Source: Acidobacteriales bacterium 59-55 (GTDB lineage: Bacteria > Acidobacteriota > Terriglobia > Terriglobales > Acidobacteriaceae). Taken from it: 64,000 nucleotides of DNA. This document shows positions 1-9,072 of this stretch, in pieces. The stretch's first letter is position 1; the number at the start of each line of letters is the position of its first letter. Under the pieces are notes generated by a model. It had not been told where the DNA came from. It ran no database searches and worked only from the letters and a program-made list of their open reading frames with translations. The stretch is taken from positions 62,001 to 126,000 of the forward strand of contig MKSV01000006.1 of the NCBI GenBank assembly GCA_001897435.1, in the 5' to 3' direction. The translations under genes and the position numbers were made by a program.

Positions 1-404
1 GGAACCTTTCAAAATCAAGACATCGAGAGATATTTAATAGAAACGCCTGGACGATGCGGGTATCGAAAGGGGACTCGGTATTCACGCCGGAATCATCGGG
101 GCCCATGCGGGGTGCATCTCCTTGTGCGCTGCGACAACAACCATCCTATACAGTCGGAACGGACTTGGGCCAGTCGCAGTCTCCGCTTCACTATACCCTC
201 ATCTCGGACATTCGTAACAGTGTTGTGGGGCGAGAATGTGTCCAAAGGCCGGCCTGATTGTAGATTTTGATGGAAAAACGGGCGAAGGCAAGAAAATACG
301 GCGTTCTCTCCACTACGCTCCGCTCCGATCGAGAGGACGTTTTGCGAGGAGGGCCGATTCTGAGAAGCGGACGTTGGTCGTCGATCGCCGGTGCAGCAGC
401 GCGT
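1..404. other. Intergenic stretch without a supported gene
   Basis: No reading frame here resembles a known protein, and the short open frames are Arg/Ser-rich in the way of out-of-frame GC-rich DNA. The only recognisable element is a copy of the dispersed 36-bp repeat at 305-340, just downstream of the minus-strand acyltransferase gene. The window edge may cut a gene further left. Confidence 0.6.
305..340. repeat. Dispersed 36-bp intergenic repeat, copy 1 (diverged)
   Basis: This element begins TCTCTCCACTACGCTCCGCT and ends GAGAGGACGT. It aligns over the same 36-bp length with the copies at 15160-15195 and 43524-43559, with several substitutions. All three copies lie between genes. Confidence 0.7.
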
Positions 405-1559
405 TCAGGACGATGTGGCCGGAACCGCGCGGGGGCGGGTGGAGAGGCGGTTGAGGATCAGCCTGCGCGCCGGGTTCTCGACAAAGCGATAGGCAGCCAG
501 CGAGAAGAGGACGACAAAGACATAGGAGAACCAGGGATCGAGGGCGGACAGGTGCAAGTGCGCCGAGAGATGGAACTTGCGGATCATGATCAGCACGTTG
601 AAGTGCAGAAGGTAGAGGCAGTAACTGCTCTCGCCGACGATCAGCAAAGGACGGCAGGCGAAGACCGCCGAGACCGGATTGCTGCCGCTGAGGCCCAGCA
701 CCAGCGCGGCGAAGAGCGGGATCAGAAGGCCTCCGTGCATCAGCAGGTAGGGAAAGTGATCGACGAAGCCGTAGAAGACCACAAGCAGGGCGGCTGAGCT
801 GGCCGCGGCGATGGCGAAGCGCTGGCGCTCGGTGATGGAGAGCGCGTGCTGAAGCCTGCCGAGCACAACGCCGACCAGGAAGGTGCAGGTGTAGGGCAGC
901 GGCGTGTACTTGAGGAAGCGGATCAGATAGGTGGAACTGTAGCGGGTGACCGGGCCGTCGAGATGGTCGGGGTTGAGCAGAAGATAGAGGCTGTGCGGGA
1001 TCATCCCGATGGCCCAGATGCCGAGCAGAATAGCGATGAGGCGTCCTGGCTTTCGGGGCCAGGGGATGCGGATCAGCCAGGGAAAGGCGACGTAAAGCAT
1101 GACCTCGCAGGAGAGCGTCCAGGCGACGGTGTTCCAGAAGGTGGCGAGATCGGGGCTCCAGCCCTGAAGCAGGAAGGGGGTGAGGACGACGCCCTTCCAG
1201 AAATCGGCGTGGCTGCGGACAGCCCACTCGTCTTCGAGCATCTTGACCGAGATGATGAGAGCGAAGAGGTAGATGGGATAGAGCCGGGCAAAGCGGGCGA
1301 CCCAGAAGTTGCGCTTGTTGAACGCCGCGCCGCGGTCGGCGTAGTTGTAGGTCAGGATATAGCCCGAGATGAGGAAGAAGACGCCCACGAAGACGTAGCC
1401 GTTGTCGACGAAGGGGTAGAGCAGGCCAAGGTGCGACGGCGTGAAGTGGAAGAGCACGATGCTCAGCGCCAGCAGGGTGCGGATGCCGGTCAGCGCCGGC
1501 AGGGGCGGCTTGCGAAGGGTGACGGCGGTGGCAGCGGCGGTAGTGGTGGCGACTGGCAA
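405..1559 (-). CDS. Acyltransferase family 3 membrane protein (OafA/YrhL-like)
   Basis: The 384-residue product is a polytopic inner-membrane protein of the acyltransferase 3 family, which moves acetyl or other short acyl groups onto cell-surface glycans. The first membrane segment has the family pattern GIRTLLALSIVLFHF with its conserved His. A GVFFLISGYIL segment follows, then an ARFARLYPIYL motif and about ten hydrophobic helices, ending in a basic tail. It is 129 bp downstream of pyrH on the same strand, where many bacteria carry frr. The sequence is closest to the gene at 16702-17868, with which it shares the GIR and ARFAR patterns. The acceptor substrate cannot be inferred. Confidence 0.88.
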   Translation of the reverse strand: MPVATTTAAATAVTLRKPPLPALTGIRTLLALSIVLFHFTPSHLGLLYPFVDNGYVFVGVFFLISGYILTYNYADRGAAFNKRNFWVARFARLYPIYLFALIISVKMLEDEWAVRSHADFWKGVVLTPFLLQGWSPDLATFWNTVAWTLSCEVMLYVAFPWLIRIPWPRKPGRLIAILLGIWAIGMIPHSLYLLLNPDHLDGPVTRYSSTYLIRFLKYTPLPYTCTFLVGVVLGRLQHALSITERQRFAIAAASSAALLVVFYGFVDHFPYLLMHGGLLIPLFAALVLGLSGSNPVSAVFACRPLLIVGESSYCLYLLHFNVLIMIRKFHLSAHLHLSALDPWFSYVFVVLFSLAAYRFVENPARRLILNRLSTRPRAVPATSS

Positions 1560-1688
1560 GTGCGGATTTCCTGTTCCGTACTGATCGTTAAAGGTAGATG
1601 CTCCGCGGGGCGGAAGAGAAGGGTAGGCAGGGAAAATAGAGGCAGGCGCGGCGAAGCTCAGCGGGGCAAGGCATTTGCAAGCAGGCAG

Positions 1689-2393
1689 CTAGGCGGTCAC
1701 CAGCGAGCCGAGTTTCTCTCCGCTGACGACGCGGACGATGTTTCCCGGCTCTTTCATGCTGAACACCATCATGGGCATATTGTTGTCTTTGCAGAGAGAT
1801 ACGGCGGTGGTGTCCATGACGCGGAGGTTGAGGCGGAGGATGTCGTTGTAGGTGATCTGCTCGAACTTGGTGGCGTCGGGGCTGGTCTTGGGGTCGGCGG
1901 TGTAGATGCCGTCGACCGAAGTCGCCTTGAGCAAAATGTCGGCCTTGATCTCCATGGCGCGCAGGCTGGCGGCAGTGTCGGTGGAGAAGAAGGGATTGCC
2001 GGTGCCGGCGGCAAAGATGACGATGCGGCCCTTTTCGAGGTGGCGCATGGCGCGGCGGCGGATATAGGGCTCGGCGACCTGGTGCATCTCGATGGCGGAC
2101 ATGACGCGGCAGGTGAGGCCGCGCTTCTCGATGGCGTCCTGCAAAGCAATGGAATTGATGACGGTGGAGAGCATGCCCATGTGATCGGCGGCGACACGGT
2201 CCATGTCGATGGCCTGCTGGGCGACGCCGCGAAAGAAGTTGCCGCCGCCGACGACGACGCCAATCTCGCAGCCAAGGGCGTGGACGGCTGCAATCTCCTC
2301 GGCTACTTTGTGAATGAAGATGGCGTCGATGCCGAAGCCGCTGCCCGCGGCGAGGGCTTCTCCGGAGAGCTTGAGGAGGACTCGCTTGTACAT
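1689..2393 (-). CDS. pyrH: UMP kinase
   Basis: UMP kinase phosphorylates UMP to UDP in pyrimidine nucleotide synthesis and is a cytosolic hexamer of the amino acid kinase fold. The 234-residue length is normal for bacteria. Visible signatures are KLSGEAL near residue 8, the glycine-rich [11 protein letters not shown] near residue 46, [12 protein letters not shown] near residue 132 and the ADPKTSPDA segment near residue 172. In many bacteria pyrH follows rpsB and tsf directly. Here tsf lies upstream on the same strand but is separated by a 2.2-kb restriction-modification cassette on the other strand, so pyrH probably has its own promoter in the 62-bp gap before vsr. Confidence 0.97.
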   Translation of the reverse strand: MYKRVLLKLSGEALAAGSGFGIDAIFIHKVAEEIAAVHALGCEIGVVVGGGNFFRGVAQQAIDMDRVAADHMGMLSTVINSIALQDAIEKRGLTCRVMSAIEMHQVAEPYIRRRAMRHLEKGRIVIFAAGTGNPFFSTDTAASLRAMEIKADILLKATSVDGIYTADPKTSPDATKFEQITYNDILRLNLRVMDTTAVSLCKDNNMPMMVFSMKEPGNIVRVVSGEKLGSLVTA

Positions 2394-2455
2394 ATCAGGT
2401 TCAAGTATCGCATGGCGGCGGCTTCGGCTATCGGGCAGAGTTTAGACTGATAACT

Positions 2456-2863
2456 ATGGATACGCTCTCCAAACCTGAGCGGAGCGAGCGGATGTCCCGT
2501 GTTCGATCAACGGATACCGCGCCAGAGCTATTCGTCAGACGAATAGTTCATGCGATGGGTTTTCGTTATCGCTTACATGACCGGCGGCTACCTGGAAGTC
2601 CCGACTTGGTTTTCCCTCGGTTACGGCGAATTATCTTTGTTCATGGCTGTTTCTGGCACCATCACTCAGGTTGTGGGAGGCTTCCCAAATCAAATCTTTC
2701 CTTTTGGATTCCCAAATTGGAAAATAACGCGAAAAGAGATCGTAAAAATTTGGGCGCATTGAAGAAACTTGGCTGGCAAGTAATGGTAGTTTGGGAGTGT
2801 CAGCTGCGAAGTTCACGGCTCAAGGAAAAATTGCGCAGGTTCTTGAAGGGCGGCGAGAAATGA
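2456..2863 (+). CDS. vsr: Very short patch repair endonuclease
   Basis: Vsr nicks next to T in T:G mismatches created when 5-methylcytosine deaminates, and so protects the recognition sites of a C5-cytosine methyltransferase. The 135-residue product has the family start (ERSERMSRVRSTDTAPE) and the catalytic Asp in GSPDLVFP near residue 49. It also has the zinc-site pattern FVHGCFWHHHSGC near residue 62 and a WECQLR segment near the end. Its stop codon overlaps the methyltransferase start (ATGA), so the two are translationally coupled. Base composition is visibly lower in GC than in flanking tsf and pyrH. Confidence 0.96.
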   Translation: MDTLSKPERSERMSRVRSTDTAPELFVRRIVHAMGFRYRLHDRRLPGSPDLVFPRLRRIIFVHGCFWHHHSGCGRLPKSNLSFWIPKLENNAKRDRKNLGALKKLGWQVMVVWECQLRSSRLKEKLRRFLKGGEK

Positions 2864-4068
2864 AGGCGTTAGAGTTGTTTGCCGGCGCGGGGGGACTGGC
2901 CCTGGGCATTTCGCAAGCTGGATTCGGGCATCTAGGCGTCGTTGAATGGGACAAAGACGCTTGCGATTCTATGCGTGAGAATGCACGCCGTGGCCATAAA
3001 CACTTGAAAACATGGCCAATCCTCCAAGAGGATGTGAAACGAATAGGTTTTGCGAGTTTTGGTGAAGATATTGATTTGCTCGCGGGAGGCGTTCCCTGTC
3101 AGCCTTGGTCGATGGGAGGCAAGCACAGAGGACAAACCGACGACAGAAATTTGTTTCCTGAAATGGTGAGAGCAGTACGGGAGACAAGACCCAAAGCCGT
3201 CCTTGTGGAGAATGTTAAAGGCCTTTTGAGGCAATCTTTTGCAGCTTATTTTGAATACATCACCCTTTATCTAGCTCACCCCGATGTTGCCCAAAAGCCA
3301 TCGGAAGATTGGCACCAACACCTCCGCCGATTGGAGCAGCATCATACCTCCGGCTATAAAAGCGATCTCGAATATAACGTGACCTTTAGACTGCTGAACG
3401 CAGCAGATTATGGAGTCCCGCAAAAACGTGAGCGGGTCTTTATCGTCGCATTCCGTTCCGATCTTCAGTCTGAATGGTCTTTTCCCGAGGCTACCCATTC
3501 GGCGCAAGCCCTTTCGCATTCAAAGTGGCTCTCCAAGGAATATTGGGAACGTCACAAAGTCCCAATGCGCTCGCGGTCGCAATTACAGGAGCGGGAGCGG
3601 CTCCGTTTAACGAAGGCCGATCTTTTCTCCGTCAACCGCAAACCATGGGTTACAGTGCGCGATGCTCTGATGGATTTGCCTGAGCCGCTGGTGCGCGGAC
3701 ACAGAGATTGGCCTAACCATGTGCTCATGCCCGGGGCGCGATCATATGTAGGACATACGGGAAGCCCGGTTGATGAACCTGCAAAGACGCTAAAGGCGGG
3801 TGACCATGGTGTGCCGGGGGGAGAGAACACGCTCGCTTCAGCGGACGGCAACGTGCGCTATTTCAGTGTTCGCGAATCAGCCCGCCTTCAGACTTTTCCT
3901 GACGATTACATTTTTCCCGGTTCGTGGACTGAGAGTATGCGTCAACTCGGCAATGCGGTTCCAGTGGGCCTATCTGAGATACTTGCGCGCCGCATTAGGA
4001 AGCATATATTGATTCATAATGCCAAAGCAGAAAAGCAGAACCTCCCCCGAGGCCGCAAAGCCGTTTAA
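2860..4068 (+). CDS. C5-cytosine DNA methyltransferase of a type II R-M system
   Basis: This 402-residue enzyme methylates carbon 5 of cytosine in the recognition site of the adjacent restriction enzyme. The conserved motifs appear in order. Motif I is LFAGAGGLALG at residues 6-16, and motif IV is PCQPWS with the catalytic Cys at residue 80. Motif VI is ENVKGLL near 118, motif VIII is QKRERVF, and the C-terminal motif is RLQTFPDDY then GNAVP. The start at 2860 was chosen because it overlaps the vsr stop and motif I normally lies close to the N-terminus; an in-frame extension to 2791 would run through vsr. The neighbour suggests a CCGCGG-like specificity, but this is inference. Confidence 0.95.
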   Translation: MKALELFAGAGGLALGISQAGFGHLGVVEWDKDACDSMRENARRGHKHLKTWPILQEDVKRIGFASFGEDIDLLAGGVPCQPWSMGGKHRGQTDDRNLFPEMVRAVRETRPKAVLVENVKGLLRQSFAAYFEYITLYLAHPDVAQKPSEDWHQHLRRLEQHHTSGYKSDLEYNVTFRLLNAADYGVPQKRERVFIVAFRSDLQSEWSFPEATHSAQALSHSKWLSKEYWERHKVPMRSRSQLQERERLRLTKADLFSVNRKPWVTVRDALMDLPEPLVRGHRDWPNHVLMPGARSYVGHTGSPVDEPAKTLKAGDHGVPGGENTLASADGNVRYFSVRESARLQTFPDDYIFPGSWTESMRQLGNAVPVGLSEILARRIRKHILIHNAKAEKQNLPRGRKAV

Positions 4069-4675
4069 TCCACTTGAAAAGAAACATCTAGGGGAAAGTG
4101 TAGCGGCGGCGCTCCTGGCTCAGGAAAAGCATGCTCTGCCGCTGAAAGCCCGATTCTCTGGAGCAGGACTTTATGCTCTTTATTACTCTGGCGATCATCC
4201 GCTATATCAACCTCTCCGCGCCTTGATCCCAGAGGAAGAGGATGAAATTCCCATCTATGTAGGAAAGGCTATTCCGGCTGGCGGGAGAAAGGGCGGGTTA
4301 GGCCTCGACGTTCCAGCAGGGCAAGTGTTATACAAGCGCATCAATGAACATGCTGAGTCTATCGGCCACACGAAAAGTCTGAATTTAAAACACTTTTCTT
4401 GCAGATATCTCGTAGCTGACGACATTTGGATTCCACTCGGTGAATCGTTGCTTATCGAAAAGTTCGCTCCTCTTTGGAATAAAGTGGTCGACGGCTTCGG
4501 TAATCACGACCCGGGCGCTGGACGCTATCAACAACAAAAATCACCCTGGGACACTCTGCATGAAGGGCGCCCGTGGGCGAATCGCTTAAATCAGAGCAAG
4601 AAGACTGCAGATGCTATCCGCGATAGCATAATCAAACATTTCGCTGAAATTGAGCGTCTCCGCAAAAGCAAATAA
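4019..4675 (+). CDS. Eco29kI-like GIY-YIG type II restriction endonuclease
   Basis: The 218-residue product matches the pattern of the Eco29kI family, type II enzymes of the GIY-YIG nuclease fold; the prototype cuts CCGCGG. The N-terminus has the family segment NPLEKKHLGESV, then GLYALYY at 50-56 and PIYVGKA at 78-84, which form the GIY and YIG strands. YKRINEH at 105-111 supplies the expected Arg and His, and a Glu follows in LLIEKFAPLWN. The gene overlaps the methyltransferase 3' end by 50 bp in another frame, an unusually deep overlap that ties expression of the two. Its stop codon lies inside the terminator hairpin at 4667-4704. Confidence 0.9.
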   Translation: MPKQKSRTSPEAAKPFNPLEKKHLGESVAAALLAQEKHALPLKARFSGAGLYALYYSGDHPLYQPLRALIPEEEDEIPIYVGKAIPAGGRKGGLGLDVPAGQVLYKRINEHAESIGHTKSLNLKHFSCRYLVADDIWIPLGESLLIEKFAPLWNKVVDGFGNHDPGAGRYQQQKSPWDTLHEGRPWANRLNQSKKTADAIRDSIIKHFAEIERLRKSK

Positions 4676-4704
4676 GCCCAGACATTCGTATGGGCCTATT
4701 TGCT
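4667..4704. terminator. Bidirectional terminator between the R-M cassette and tsf
   Basis: Arms AGCAAATAAGCCCA (4667-4680) and TGGGCCTATTTGCT (4691-4704) pair at 13 of 14 positions around a 10-nt loop. Read on the minus strand, the second arm runs into TTTGCTTTT, fitting a tsf terminator. The restriction enzyme stop codon (4673-4675) is inside the left arm. Confidence 0.8.
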
Positions 4705-4723
4705 GCGAGGGAGCGGAAGGCTG

Positions 4724-5386
4724 CTACGCTTGCGCCTCTTCGGCGGCGGGCTTGGTGGTGGCAACAGTCCAGTTGGGATCGCCGACCTTGAAGCGGGCGA
4801 AGCGGCGGACGCTGATGTTCTCGCCGAGCTTGGCGACCTTCGAGGCGATGATCTGGGCGATGGTCTGGCTCTGCTCCTTGATGAAGGGCTGGTCGAGCAG
4901 GCAAACCTCTTCGTAGAACTTGCTCATCTTGCCTTCGAGCATCTTCTCGATGATGTTGGCGGGCTTGCCGGAGGCGGCAGCCTGGGCGCGGTAGATGTCC
5001 TTCTCGCGGGCGAGGTCTTCTTCGGTGACGTCTTCGCGGCGGACGTAGCGCGGGTCCGTGGCGGCGATGTGCATGGCGACGTCCTTGAGCAGGTCCTGAA
5101 AGTCAGCCGTGCGGGCGACGAAGTCGGACTCGCAGTTCAGCTCCAGCAGGACGCCGATCTTGCCGCCGGCGTGGATGTAGGTGCCGACTGCGCCCTCGTT
5201 GGTGGAGCGGGAGGCCTTCTTGGCAGCCGAGGCCATGCCGCGCTTGCGCAGGACGACGAAGGCGCCTTCGATCTCGCCCTTCGCTTCCTGGAGGGCCTTG
5301 AGGCAGTCGCCCATGGGCGCGCCGGACTTTTCACGAAGTTCTTTGACGAGTTTGGCGTCGATTTTGACTGGAGTTTCCGTAGACAT
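4724..5386 (-). CDS. tsf: Translation elongation factor Ts
   Basis: EF-Ts is the nucleotide exchange factor that regenerates EF-Tu-GTP. The 220-residue product has the N-terminal UBA-like segment (VKELREKSGAPMGDCLKAL), the core with ESDFVAR near residue 84, and an Ala-rich tail. It is a short-form protein, smaller than the roughly 280 residues of E. coli EF-Ts. An AAGGAA ribosome-binding site precedes the start. It follows rpsB on the minus strand, but an intrinsic terminator-like hairpin lies between them, so read-through or a separate promoter must supply tsf. Confidence 0.97.
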   Translation of the reverse strand: MSTETPVKIDAKLVKELREKSGAPMGDCLKALQEAKGEIEGAFVVLRKRGMASAAKKASRSTNEGAVGTYIHAGGKIGVLLELNCESDFVARTADFQDLLKDVAMHIAATDPRYVRREDVTEEDLAREKDIYRAQAAASGKPANIIEKMLEGKMSKFYEEVCLLDQPFIKEQSQTIAQIIASKVAKLGENISVRRFARFKVGDPNWTVATTKPAAEEAQA

Positions 5387-5409
5387 TCAGGTTTCCTTAA
5401 GTACGATTT

Positions 5410-5445
5410 CTAAGAAAAGGGGCTCAGGCTTCGCGCCCGAGCCCC
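5410..5445 (-). terminator. Intrinsic terminator or attenuator between rpsB and tsf
   Basis: On the minus strand GGGGCTC pairs with GAGCCCC (5419-5445 in all) around a GC-rich loop, followed directly by TTTTCTTAG. This is a standard rho-independent layout. Partial read-through would set the S2 to EF-Ts ratio. Confidence 0.75.
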
Positions 5446-5508
5446 CATCAAGGTAATAGATAGCTGTTACGACCCGGATAAAAGCGTCTCGTAACACGAG
5501 GGGCTGGC

Positions 5509-6435
<927 letters not shown>

Positions 6436-6562
6436 GGTGGCTCCTTAAGAAAGCATCCGCGGCGATGATACGGGTGCCGGGATTGAATGCCCGCAGTCCA
6501 CTGGGTGGAGAGCAGGAAATTTAACTCCTTGCCGCAAGAGTCGAAGCCTGCGGGTGTTGCGA

Positions 6563-6596
6563 ACGGAGGAGACGGGTGATGCCGGACCTCCTCCGT
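6563..6596 (-). other. Hairpin in the rpsI-rpsB intergenic region
   Basis: ACGGAGGAG (6563-6571) pairs perfectly with CTCCTCCGT (6588-6596). No T-run follows on either strand, so it is less typical as a terminator. It lies downstream of rpsI and about 130 bp upstream of rpsB, so it may end the rplM-rpsI transcript or belong to the rpsB leader. Confidence 0.5.
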
Positions 6597-6657
6597 ATAA
6601 GCGTCGTTCTCAGGGAAAGAAAAGCAACAGCAAAAGATCTTGCTGAAGAGCTTTTCT

Positions 6658-7053
6658 TTATCGCTTGCTGAACTGGAAGCGAGCGCGAGCGCCCTTCTGG
6701 CCGTACTTCTTACGTTCCTTGCCGCGCGAGTCGCGGGTCACCAGGCCTTCGGCCTTGAGCGCCTTGCGCAGTTCGGGGTTGAACTCCATGAGGGCGCGGG
6801 CGATGCCGAGCTTGACCGCATCGGCCTGTCCCATAACGCCGCCGCCCTTGACGGTGGTGACGACGTCGAAGGTTTCGCCGATGTCGGCGATGCCGAGCGA
6901 GCGGCGAACCGCGGCGCGCTGCTGGGCGGTGACGAAGTAGACGTCGACGTCCTTCTTGTTGACGGTGAAGTTGCCGCTGCCGGGACGCAGGAAGACGCGC
7001 GCAATCGAAGACTTGCGACGGCCGGTTCCGTAGTATTGGATCAGATCTGCCAT
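6658..7053 (-). CDS. rpsI: Small ribosomal subunit protein S9
   Basis: S9 sits in the 30S head with its C-terminal tail reaching the P-site tRNA. The 131-residue product starts [20 protein letters not shown] and ends with the basic tail [11 protein letters not shown], which carries the conserved terminal KR. The start at 7053 was chosen because AAGGAG lies just upstream and homologues begin here; an in-frame extension to 7131 would run back through the intergenic hairpins. It is the second gene of the usual rplM-rpsI pair, 81 bp after rplM. Confidence 0.97.
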   Translation of the reverse strand: MADLIQYYGTGRRKSSIARVFLRPGSGNFTVNKKDVDVYFVTAQQRAAVRRSLGIADIGETFDVVTTVKGGGVMGQADAVKLGIARALMEFNPELRKALKAEGLVTRDSRGKERKKYGQKGARARFQFSKR

Positions 7054-7075
7054 GGTGCTCCTTGAACTTGCCTCA

Positions 7076-7123
7076 GGGGTGAAAGCCCCGAAAATCTCTA
7101 TGCGGCACGGTGGAAGCCGTGCC
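7076..7123. repeat. Hairpin repeats between rplM and rpsI
   Basis: A GGCACGG/CCGTGCC stem with a TGGAAG loop lies at 7104-7123. A shorter GGGG/CCCC stem with a TGAAAG loop lies at 7076-7089. The minus-strand form (GGGGCACGGCTTCCACCGTG) resembles short palindromic repeats that I associate with acidobacterial genomes. They lie in the transcribed spacer of the S13-S9 operon. Confidence 0.5.
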
Positions 7124-7134
7124 CCGAACAAAAC

Positions 7135-7569
7135 TTAGGCGACGACTTCCAGCGGCTGGGGCTGCTGGGCGAGGTGCGGATGCTGGCCGCCCTTGTAGAC
7201 CTTGAGCTTGGTGGCCATCTGCCGGCCGAGCTTGGACTTGGGAAGCATGCCCTTGACCGCCTGCTCGACGATGGCCTCGGGGCGACGGGCGAGCAGTTTG
7301 ACGAAGGACTCTTCGCGCAGGCCGCCGGGGAAGCCGGTGTAGCGGCGATAGAGCTTGGTGTTCGACTTGAGGCCGGTGAGGACGATCTTTTCGGCATTGA
7401 TGATGATGACGTGATCGCCCACATCGATGTAGGGCGTATAGAGCGGGTTCAGCTTGCCGGCGAGAAGGCTGGCGGCGTGGGTGGCGAGGCGGCCAAGCGT
7501 CTTGCCGCTGGCGTCAATCACAAACCACTTGCGCTGGATGTCTTTTCCGCTGGGAATGGTGGTGGACAT
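7135..7569 (-). CDS. rplM: Large ribosomal subunit protein L13
   Basis: L13 is an early-assembling 50S protein. The 144-residue product shows the expected segments: [19 protein letters not shown] near residue 15, [20 protein letters not shown] near residue 43, YTGFPGGLR near residue 77, and [14 protein letters not shown] near 107. The start follows an AGGGAG site. The order rplM-rpsI is conserved across bacteria. Confidence 0.97.
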   Translation of the reverse strand: MSTTIPSGKDIQRKWFVIDASGKTLGRLATHAASLLAGKLNPLYTPYIDVGDHVIIINAEKIVLTGLKSNTKLYRRYTGFPGGLREESFVKLLARRPEAIVEQAVKGMLPKSKLGRQMATKLKVYKGGQHPHLAQQPQPLEVVA

Positions 7570-8028
7570 TGCTTTGTTTACTCCCTGGTTCTGCCGTCTT
7601 CATAGGTCGGCGTGCTTCTGAAGAAAGAATGGATCGAATGGACTGCTTACAGCTCACAACGTTGAACAAATACCTGTCACAGCAAAAAACCTGCCACCGC
7701 ACGAAAGGCCCCCGAGAGCATCCTCGAACACAACGAAGCCAAACCGCATGGGTCAGCGCACAAAGCCTTGAAAAATCAGCCTGGAAAGTGGTGCTTCAAG
7801 GGCTGCGTGATGACCTGTGCTGCCCTGGGTGAATCCACTACGGTTGCCTCTTGAGCCTGCGTCGTCCGTACATACAGCCACACGGACGCGCAAACGCGAG
7901 ACTGCGCGAGATTCAAGTTTACTGAGTTCCGCGAGGTTACGTCAAGGAAAAGTGGAGTACCGGCTCGAAGCCTAGCAGAAAGGTCAAAGTCCAGGACATC
8001 AATGTCAAAGTCCAGGACATCGCGAACG
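7570..8028. other. Intergenic region upstream of rplM
   Basis: This stretch holds no convincing gene. It must contain the promoter of the rplM-rpsI operon (minus strand), although no clear -35/-10 pair stands out. A two-unit tandem repeat lies at its right end (7983-8021), next to the stop codon of the following acyltransferase gene. Confidence 0.6.
7983..8021. repeat. Tandem direct repeat, 18-bp unit with 21-bp period
   Basis: GTCAAAGTCCAGGACATC occurs exactly at 7983-8000 and again at 8004-8021, separated by AAT. Only two copies are present, immediately downstream of the minus-strand acyltransferase gene. Confidence 0.9.
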
Positions 8029-8937
8029 TTATCTCTTGCGAGCAAGGAGGGGTTTTTCAAGCACGGCCCAGGAGATTGCTGAGTAAAGGATGGTTCCGGC
8101 AAGAGTAACGCCGGTGATTGCCCAGATTCCGGACAAATATCGAGATGCAACCATAAGGACCGTGAAATGAATGAGATAGATAGTGTAACTGATGCGGCCA
8201 ATGTAGCGGACCGGCGAGAGGGTCAAGATTCCCGTGCCCTTGCCGCTCAATGCCCAGAGGATCGCACCGGTACAGGCGATGAGACTGAGTTCATAGATCC
8301 AGAGATTCGTCTCCGGCGTGTTCGCGGACGTGGTGAACCCCGGCTGCCGGGAGAGGGCCGCGAGCGTAAGCAGGGCGAGGGCGGAGAAGATAAGGCCGTA
8401 GTGTCCAAATCGCTTGATGACGTGCTGGCGTTTGCGCCACAGGATCGCAATAAGCGCGCCGACGGCGAGCAGGTCCATGCGGAAAGGAGTCAGAGCGTAG
8501 ATGGGCCAGTGATAGGCAAAGAGCGGAGTGCAGAACCAGCGCAGAAGCGGCGCCGCGAGAACGACGGCGGCGGCGGACCAGGCGATGGCCCGTTCACTGA
8601 GGAAGTACACGACCAGGGGCCACAGAAGGTAGAACTGCTCTTCAACGGCCAGCGACCAGAGAACATCGAGCGATTGCGGATGGGGAATATGGAACGCAAG
8701 CACGAAGTTCATGAGGAAGAAGTAGAAATACCACTGGTGTGCCCAGGCCAGGCCAAAGATCAACGAGGTGACGACCAGCAAAAGAGCATAAGGGGGCAGG
8801 ATACGACGGGCGCGGCGCTCGTAGAAGTGGCCGAAGTATCGCCCAATGCTTTGGGTCTTGTTGTTGATCAGAATGCCGGTGATAAGAAAGCCGGAGAGGA
8901 TAAAGAACAGGTCGACGCCCATCCACAACAGCTTCAC
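8029..8937 (-). CDS. Acyltransferase family 3 protein with an abnormal start
   Basis: The product belongs to the OafA-like acyltransferase 3 family: GVDLFFILSGFLITGIL near the start, RRARRILPPY, a WSLAVEEQFYLLWP segment and about ten hydrophobic helices. The GTG at 8937 is the first ordinary start codon, but it drops the conserved first helix. Upstream codons 8938-9012 continue the family sequence in frame (QLDGIRTVAIAAVFLHH, with the conserved His pair) back to a TAG at 9013-9015. No ATG, GTG or TTG occurs in that part; a CTG at 8994 is the only near-cognate choice. The gene may use a rare start or may have lost its start codon. The unusual start is a direct observation; activity is unknown. 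Confidence 0.75.
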   Translation of the reverse strand: MKLLWMGVDLFFILSGFLITGILINNKTQSIGRYFGHFYERRARRILPPYALLLVVTSLIFGLAWAHQWYFYFFLMNFVLAFHIPHPQSLDVLWSLAVEEQFYLLWPLVVYFLSERAIAWSAAAVVLAAPLLRWFCTPLFAYHWPIYALTPFRMDLLAVGALIAILWRKRQHVIKRFGHYGLIFSALALLTLAALSRQPGFTTSANTPETNLWIYELSLIACTGAILWALSGKGTGILTLSPVRYIGRISYTIYLIHFTVLMVASRYLSGIWAITGVTLAGTILYSAISWAVLEKPLLARKR

Positions 8938-9072
8938 ATGCAGGGTGTGGTGGAGGAAGACGGCGGCGATGGCAACAGTTCGGATGCCGTCCAGCTGCTC
9001 GATTCTCTTTGCCTAATCTATTTTCGGAGCGCGGTTGGGTTAAAGACTCTGATGGTCCGGACGAGACTGCGG

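Noticed and set aside
846..2450. Long plus-strand open frame of 534 codons
   Set aside because: It is antisense to the acyltransferase and pyrH genes, whose products are clear. Its Gly/Asp/Glu-rich product resembles no protein and is a by-product of GC-rich codon use.
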